Shown here: in pieces, positions 19,394 to 23,899 of the stretch
How the letters are laid out: each line of letters starts with the position of its first letter
How positions within the stretch are numbered: position 1 is the first letter of the stretch
Assembly: GCA_019649035.1 (NCBI GenBank)
Contig: BMAT01002979.1
Coordinates: 1 to 23,899, forward strand
Source: Elysia marginata
Lineage: Eukaryota; Mollusca; Gastropoda; Plakobranchidae
DNA: 23,899 nucleotides
Reading direction: 5' to 3'
Translations under genes and position numbers: made by a program
The notes under the pieces: generated by a model
The model's database searches: none
What the model saw: the letters and a program-made list of their open reading frames with translations, nothing else
Told to the model about the DNA's origin: nothing

Positions 19394-20794
19394 CTAGTGG
19401 GTAAAAGTCAAGTAGACAAGGGTTAATTAATGATGGTGGCATACAAAGAAGCCTTGTAATCAAATAAATTTTAGTATGCATACACAGAAGCCTTGTAATC
19501 AAATAAATTTTAGATATCGGATGACTGCAAGAGAGAGTAATCTTATCTTGATTTCGTAGAAGAAAGCTTATATAAATTACCGTAAATATGTAAAAATATC
19601 CAGTCAGCCCATGCAAGGAAGAAATCTGCGGAAATTGAATAATTACTTTAATAATTTAAAAGTTTCCTCGGTTCATTACTTTAATATAAGTTGAAACTTA
19701 TACGTTAATAATATTCTTCTGTGGGTAAGATATTTTTTGCATTCAGCATGTTGTTTGAAATTGACAAATATAATTGTGAGAGAGCAAAATATGAAATATC
19801 ACCCACTCTCTCTTTTCTTTTTCTCTTCGCACCTCCCTCTCTTTCTCTTCAGGGTGGGATTCCTCTTACCTTTTGATTGTTTTTGCGCATCTCGCGCACG
19901 ACATCCACTAGTTCCTCACTTAAAGTCGACTGTACAAGAGCACAACACGGAAACCAGCGCGCATGTTCGAGCCAAGCGTTGTCTTCCCGTTTCCAGTTGC
20001 GCACTCCGCCGCCGCAACAGTAACAGCGAGTGCAGTCCGAGTCCCCTAGTTAGTTAAGAAGTGAGAAAAATTAAAGAATATAAACTCATACATTTTCCCA
20101 AGCCATAAAACTCGAAGATGAAAACAGAAAAAAAAAACAAAAAAAGAAACATAACAACTTTGCCTTTCTCAACCGCAAAGCTATTGAAGAAATTTGTTAT
20201 GACCTGCAGTGGAATATGACCTACAGTGGAATCTACTTAAAGTCAACACCTTTAAGGGAAACTCTTGCTTAAAGTCAACTTTGTTTTGCTGTCCCATTTT
20301 GTATTTCTTTACATGTTTGTAATGGTTAAACTTTAAAGTGAACTCTTGCTTAAAGTCAACACATTTTATCGGTCCCAGGGTTGACTTTATCCGGATTCCA
20401 CTGTATATTTTATACCGCGTGTTCCCACTGTTAATGCAGAATTTTGTATCAGGAGTGCTATGAGCGTTTAATTTAGGAGTGTAATGTTTTGACTCACTGC
20501 GCCGCACAAAAAGATGCGCACTCTGCAAGACGGAAGGCGGAGGAGATTAGTGTTTCCCAAGACACGTTTGAGATATAGGTCAAAACCATTAAATAAAAAA
20601 CGTTGTTAAACATTTAAACAGTTCAGCCCCAGATTTATACAAAGTAAAGCCATGTTTACCTTACCTGTGTAGAAAAATCCTGCTTGAGCAACCTCTTCCC
20701 TGCTTATAATATTATCCAGTGGCCAGTGGGAAAAAGTCGCCAATCGACTCTCGTAGCTGGCCATTTCAGGCCGTTTGGATCGTATAGACTGAAT
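19298..20794 (-). CDS. Inhibitor-of-apoptosis (BIR domain) protein, single BIR visible, 3 exons, 5' uncertain
   Basis: Exons 20794-20665, 20045-19870 and 19393-19298 join in frame with GT-AG introns. Counted from 20788 (the alternative acceptor), this gives about 131 residues. Residues 9-76 form a full BIR domain: ESRLATFSHWP, AQAGFFYTG, CYCCGGGVRNW, WLEHARWFPCC. Zinc ligands C49, C52, H69 and C76 have the exact CX2CX16HX6C spacing. The Gly-rich turn and the Glu-His/Trp pair of the IBM-binding groove are kept. In the family, BIR domains bind caspases or IBM-bearing proteins and restrain apoptosis or innate signalling. After the BIR comes LSEELVDVVREMRKNNQKIT and a charged tail, then TGA. No RING finger or second BIR is seen. 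Extra Cys at 51 and 75 lie beside ligands. ATG at 20762-20764 could be a start, but the acceptor suggests more upstream. Which BIRC orthologue is unclear. Confidence 0.85.
19440..19513. repeat. Tandem duplication, two 35-bp copies, 39-bp period
   Basis: 19440-19474 and 19479-19513 differ at one position (CATACAAAG versus CATACACAG). They lie in the intron between BIR exons 2 and 3. Confidence 0.95.
19870..20045 (-). CDS. BIR gene exon 2, zinc-binding core
   Basis: Acceptor CTTCTTAACTAACTAG, donor GTAAGAGG. Encodes DSDCTRCYCCGGGVRNWKRE then DNAWLEHARWFPCCALVQ and a helical charged stretch. It is CpG-rich compared with its surroundings, which helped it stand out. The plus-strand ORF across it is an antisense shadow. 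Confidence 0.88.
20199..20232. repeat. 17-bp direct repeat spanning the MITE tip
   Basis: ATGACCTGCAGTGGAAT and ATGACCTACAGTGGAAT are adjacent. The second copy includes the left end of the MITE and its TA. Confidence 0.95.
20222..20405. mobile_element. pogo-like MITE, 180 bp, TA target duplication
   Basis: TA, then CAGTGGAATC at 20224-20233, and GATTCCACTG at 20394-20403, then TA. The inverted ends extend as CAGTGGAATCnnnnTAAAGTCAAC, 20 of 24 matched. Inside, AACTCTTGCTTAAAGTCAAC occurs twice in direct orientation (20260-20279, 20341-20360), and TAAAGTCAAC recurs four times counting both strands. TA duplication with a CAGT start fits pogo/Tigger elements. It lies in a BIR-gene intron. Confidence 0.8.
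20665..20794 (-). CDS. BIR gene exon 1 (first visible)
   Basis: On the minus strand the acceptor is TTTTTAAG (exon from 20794) or ATTCAG (exon from 20788); both are phase 0. Encodes RPEMASYESRLATFSHWPLD then NIISREEVAQAGFFYTG. Donor GTAAGG follows at 20664. Ends after the first base of a Gly codon. Confidence 0.85.
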
Positions 20795-22013
20795 CTTAAA
20801 AATGAATTATAAGAAAATAACAGAATTGAAATAGTAAAGACATAGCAAAATATCTTCAACCTACAATTATGCTACTCTAAAAAAGAGTAAACTTGTTTAA
20901 AAATTATTATTTGAACAGAGCTTTTTTTTATACAGACATTCTTACTAAACAACATCAGATATGACTGTATTATGATCATCAATATTTTCCTCCTTCTCCC
21001 TGTCATCAATAACACCTTCATGATAATCTTGACAAAGTATGTGCTTTTTACGACCCTTAACGCAAGGAAGCTATTTATGTGCTTTAACACTGGTTTAAAG
21101 GGAAGCCTTTTAATAACTTTTTACTCTCTCAATTATAAAAAGTTAGAAATTTAAGATACTTTTGAAATCATTTTCACTATAATTTCAGCACATTTAAACA
21201 TTGTTTCTTTGAAAGCATATTTAAAAAGCTTTCACTCATTCTTTAATTTTGGAGGTGTTTGATAATTATTATTCTGTTTGCGAAGCGCTGGAGAAACTGA
21301 TTTATCGGAAGCTGTTTGCGTGCGTTGCCATACCTTTTTTTCTTTTCATTTTTTCCGTTAATTTTTTAAACCAAGACATTATAAACTATTTACTTTCATT
21401 TGCAAGCTCTTAGTTTTACAGAGTATATGAGTATTTTCGCTCTTAGCTGGCAACGTTGCACAATGTCATAATTATGCTTGACTAACTTCTTTACATTCGA
21501 CTTCAGTTTTAATTTCTTAAATTATTGCTATGCTTAAGTGCTAAAAAAACATGCGCCGAGAGTTTTCCAAAGAAGCTTTTGGATAATTAATCGACTTTAA
21601 TTGATTTCAGAACATTCTGATGGGTAACAGGAACAAAAAGGGTCAAGGCTATTTGAGGGAAATTGACAACTCTTACGATTCAGTTGGCTCTTAGTCAAAT
21701 GAAAAATAGGTGTCATTGTTTAGGCTACTATTTTTTACTTAAAATTTACAAGTTATTTAACTTACAATTAAAAATACACATATGTGTCTATCTGTTTCTC
21801 TATAAGCGATAGGGAGTAGTTGGTGCTTCCTTTTCTAAAGAATGAAGATTTGACTAGGGGTGCAAAACAGTCTTTTAAATGTTTTTCAATGCAGCCTATT
21901 TATGCCTTGCGGTTGTGCGTTCTGATTGTGGCAATCAAAGTGCATCGTTGCTTGCTTTACACACCTTTCACTGTTGATAAGTTCAACATAGTTCATAAAA
22001 ACTAGGTTTTATA

Positions 22014-22052
<39 letters not shown>

Positions 22053-22285
22053 CCTAACTAGCTAAAAAATAACCCAACAAAAACAGCTGTCTGTGTAATA
22101 ATTATTTAAGCTTTTGTTTGACATATACCAGTTTCACAATATTTGCTGGAGAAAACCACAGGCTTAACAATTAAGAGATTTACTAGGTCTTGAACAAATT
22201 TAAAAGGCCATGCCAAATTACAAAGCTGTTTTGTCTGCCTAAATATTAACGGTCTCATACATTCTCATCAGCACCACCACCAAGA
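20795..22285. other. AT-rich region upstream of the visible BIR exons
   Basis: Probably the intron or 5' flank of the BIR gene. No first exon or second BIR domain was recognised. The short ORFs here have no family features. Confidence 0.5.
22012..22052. repeat. (AT)n microsatellite with TATAAATA interruptions
   Basis: TA dinucleotides interrupted once or twice by AAATA, ending at TATATATCC. Confidence 0.9.
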
Positions 22286-22287
22286 CG

Positions 22288-22364
<77 letters not shown>

Positions 22365-22455
22365 TTTTACTACTACTACCACTAATACTACTTTACTACT
22401 ACTACTACTACTACTACTTCTACTTTTACTACAACTACTACCACTAATACTACTT

Positions 22456-22499
<44 letters not shown>

Positions 22500-22500
22500 T
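22286..22500. repeat. Compound (ACT)n array with nested duplication
   Basis: About 215 bp of ACT repeats. Within it, a variant unit with CTTCTACTTTTACTAC, then CCACTAATACTACTTTAC, occurs twice (near 22358-22395 and 22417-22458), so a block was duplicated after the array had diverged. Confidence 0.95.
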
Positions 22501-23899
22501 TGTCAATTATCATTATCAATAATTTTTGTTGTTATTTTCGTTTTGATAGGTAGTTGCTGTCTCTGTTAAAGATTCACTTTTAATAGAAATCTAAAGGCAA
22601 GCAGACAGATATGAAATCACAGGAAACTAAACAGCAAAAATGTTCAACATACAAGAAAAATAAGTCAAACTTTATAACTATAATGATCATAAAAGGATTT
22701 CTTTGAAGAAAATAATGATTATTTTATTGTCATGAAAGATTATTATTAGGTTCTTTTTTCATCAATCAACTTACCATCATAATAAAGTTGCTCCTTTTGT
22801 CTTCACCTTGTATATGAAAATGCCGTTCGCCTATAAAGGATGAAGATTTCTTGCAAAAATGAATTATTTACGTAGCCACTTTATATTATATATCCAGCCA
22901 GAAGCCTCTCAGGTCAGTTAAGTAAAAAGCCAAGTAATACAATCTAGATCTATATAAAGGTAATGACTGTGCGCCTTTCTTTCTAGAGGTTTCTATAGCG
23001 ATGCGCAGAATGTTTTAAGTTGTAATCAAAAGCCATAAAAACAAGTTGTTTCGATACTTTAACATTCTAATCAAAATTTAAAATCCATTACACTTTAATC
23101 CATTCTTTATAGTTTTTCTAATCTGAGCTAACGATAGTTTTAAATACAATGCGTAGATGTACTTGGATGACACCGATGTCCGTGTCCGTGTTGCGAAAGT
23201 CAGTTCTAAGAATAGCGGCTTTTCTTAGGTCCTAGATCTACTAATAGACAAAAAGTCACTAGATCTAATACTACATGGACTAGTCTATATCGTGGTAAAA
23301 TAAAAGTTGTACTTTTTAATTAAATGGGCGAAATAATGCAGAGGTCTTACCACAACCAAACAGTTCTGATTTCTGGTTTATCTTTAACAACCATTTGTGG
23401 TAAGTTTTGGGACGTAATGCCCATTGCGCTGAAAAGAAGGGAAAAAAACGGGAAACCCCATTACACATATATTCGGAAATTCCCTGCGACGGGAATGGCT
23501 TGGCCCTGGGCCTCCATACTCAAAGGCTTGGCCTATTCGGTTTAACGCTACCGGTACCGGTATCTCTAAATCTGGATTATAGTGTCTTCAAAACATAAAC
23601 AAATTTTAGGTTACTGTTTATTTATACTGGTTATAAAATTTGACTGAAGTTAATAAGATACAAATTGACGCGTTGTAAAAACCTTTTTAAAAATTCAGAA
23701 CATAAGCTACATTACGCTTCTAAATCTCCATCTCGAGCCGAGAGTATTTAATTAAAATCTAGTCTTCAAAATGATTATGAACTATGCGGTGTTAAAAACG
23801 CTATACGTACTAAAATATTAGGCATTAAATGATGAATCTGTTCTAGTTCTAGATTTAGAAATAGCACATTTGGAAGAAGAGGAATAAGAAGAAGAAGAA
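22501..23899. other. AT-rich region with no recognisable gene
   Basis: Several CTAGATCT-type motifs occur (near 22943, 23234, 23260, 23840). Two overlapping plus-strand ORFs near 23324-23598 sit in a slightly GC-richer patch but show no domain and no conserved motif. The window ends in a GAAGAA-rich purine tract. Confidence 0.5.

Noticed and set aside
19737-20057. Plus-strand ORF of 106 codons in a CpG-rich patch.
   Set aside because: It is the antisense shadow of the BIR exon 19870-20045, which has splice sites and domain residues on the minus strand.
22286-22500. CRISPR-like or satellite array.
   Set aside because: It is a trinucleotide microsatellite with no spacers, in a eukaryotic genome.
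23324-23598. Overlapping plus-strand ORFs of 73 and 63 codons.
   Set aside because: No motif, no splice context, and two frames open equally, which suggests chance.

Overview
The window looks like nuclear DNA of a mollusc, most likely a gastropod. The case rests on AT-rich intergenic sequence with many microsatellites, genes split by GT-AG introns, Gypsy, LINE, SINE and MITE copies of metazoan type, and repeated CTAGATCT-like motifs that I associate with pulmonate snail genomes. The taxon is an inference from style, not a proof.

Layout. Positions 1-3013 hold retroelement debris, all on the minus strand: a LINE endonuclease fragment (1-844), an (ATT)n microsatellite (796-844), then a 5' LTR, primer binding site, gag and start of protease from a Ty3/Gypsy element (839-3013). 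Positions 3379-8711 carry, on the plus strand, the last eight coding exons of porcupine (PORCN), the MBOAT enzyme that puts palmitoleate on Wnt proteins. Its N-terminal half must lie upstream of the window. Two tRNA-derived SINEs sit in its introns. A long 3' UTR probably follows, to about 10560. Positions 10560-18000 are gene-poor and contain a hAT-like MITE (10629-10913), a strong short hairpin (12763-12808), a piggyBac-like MITE (14523-14798), a four-base assembly gap (16256-16259) and an AT microsatellite. A decayed LINE reverse-transcriptase C-terminus lies at 18015-18389.

Positions 19298-20794 carry, on the minus strand, a second gene that no long open reading frame reveals. Three exons join in frame to give a complete BIR domain with the exact CX2CX16HX6C zinc spacing, so this is a member of the inhibitor-of-apoptosis (IAP/BIRC) family. 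It ends after a short charged tail with no RING finger visible. A pogo-like MITE lies in its first visible intron and a 35-bp tandem duplication in the second. The remainder (20795-23899) is AT-rich, with an AT microsatellite, a compound ACT array and no recognisable gene.

PORCN and the IAP gene are convergent, with their stop codons about 10.6 kb apart. Nothing in the sequence ties them functionally. No CRISPR array, operon or clearly new multi-gene system is visible. The least ordinary items are the single-BIR IAP with extra cysteines beside its zinc ligands, the Gypsy/LINE junction inside a microsatellite, and three different MITEs with readable ends.
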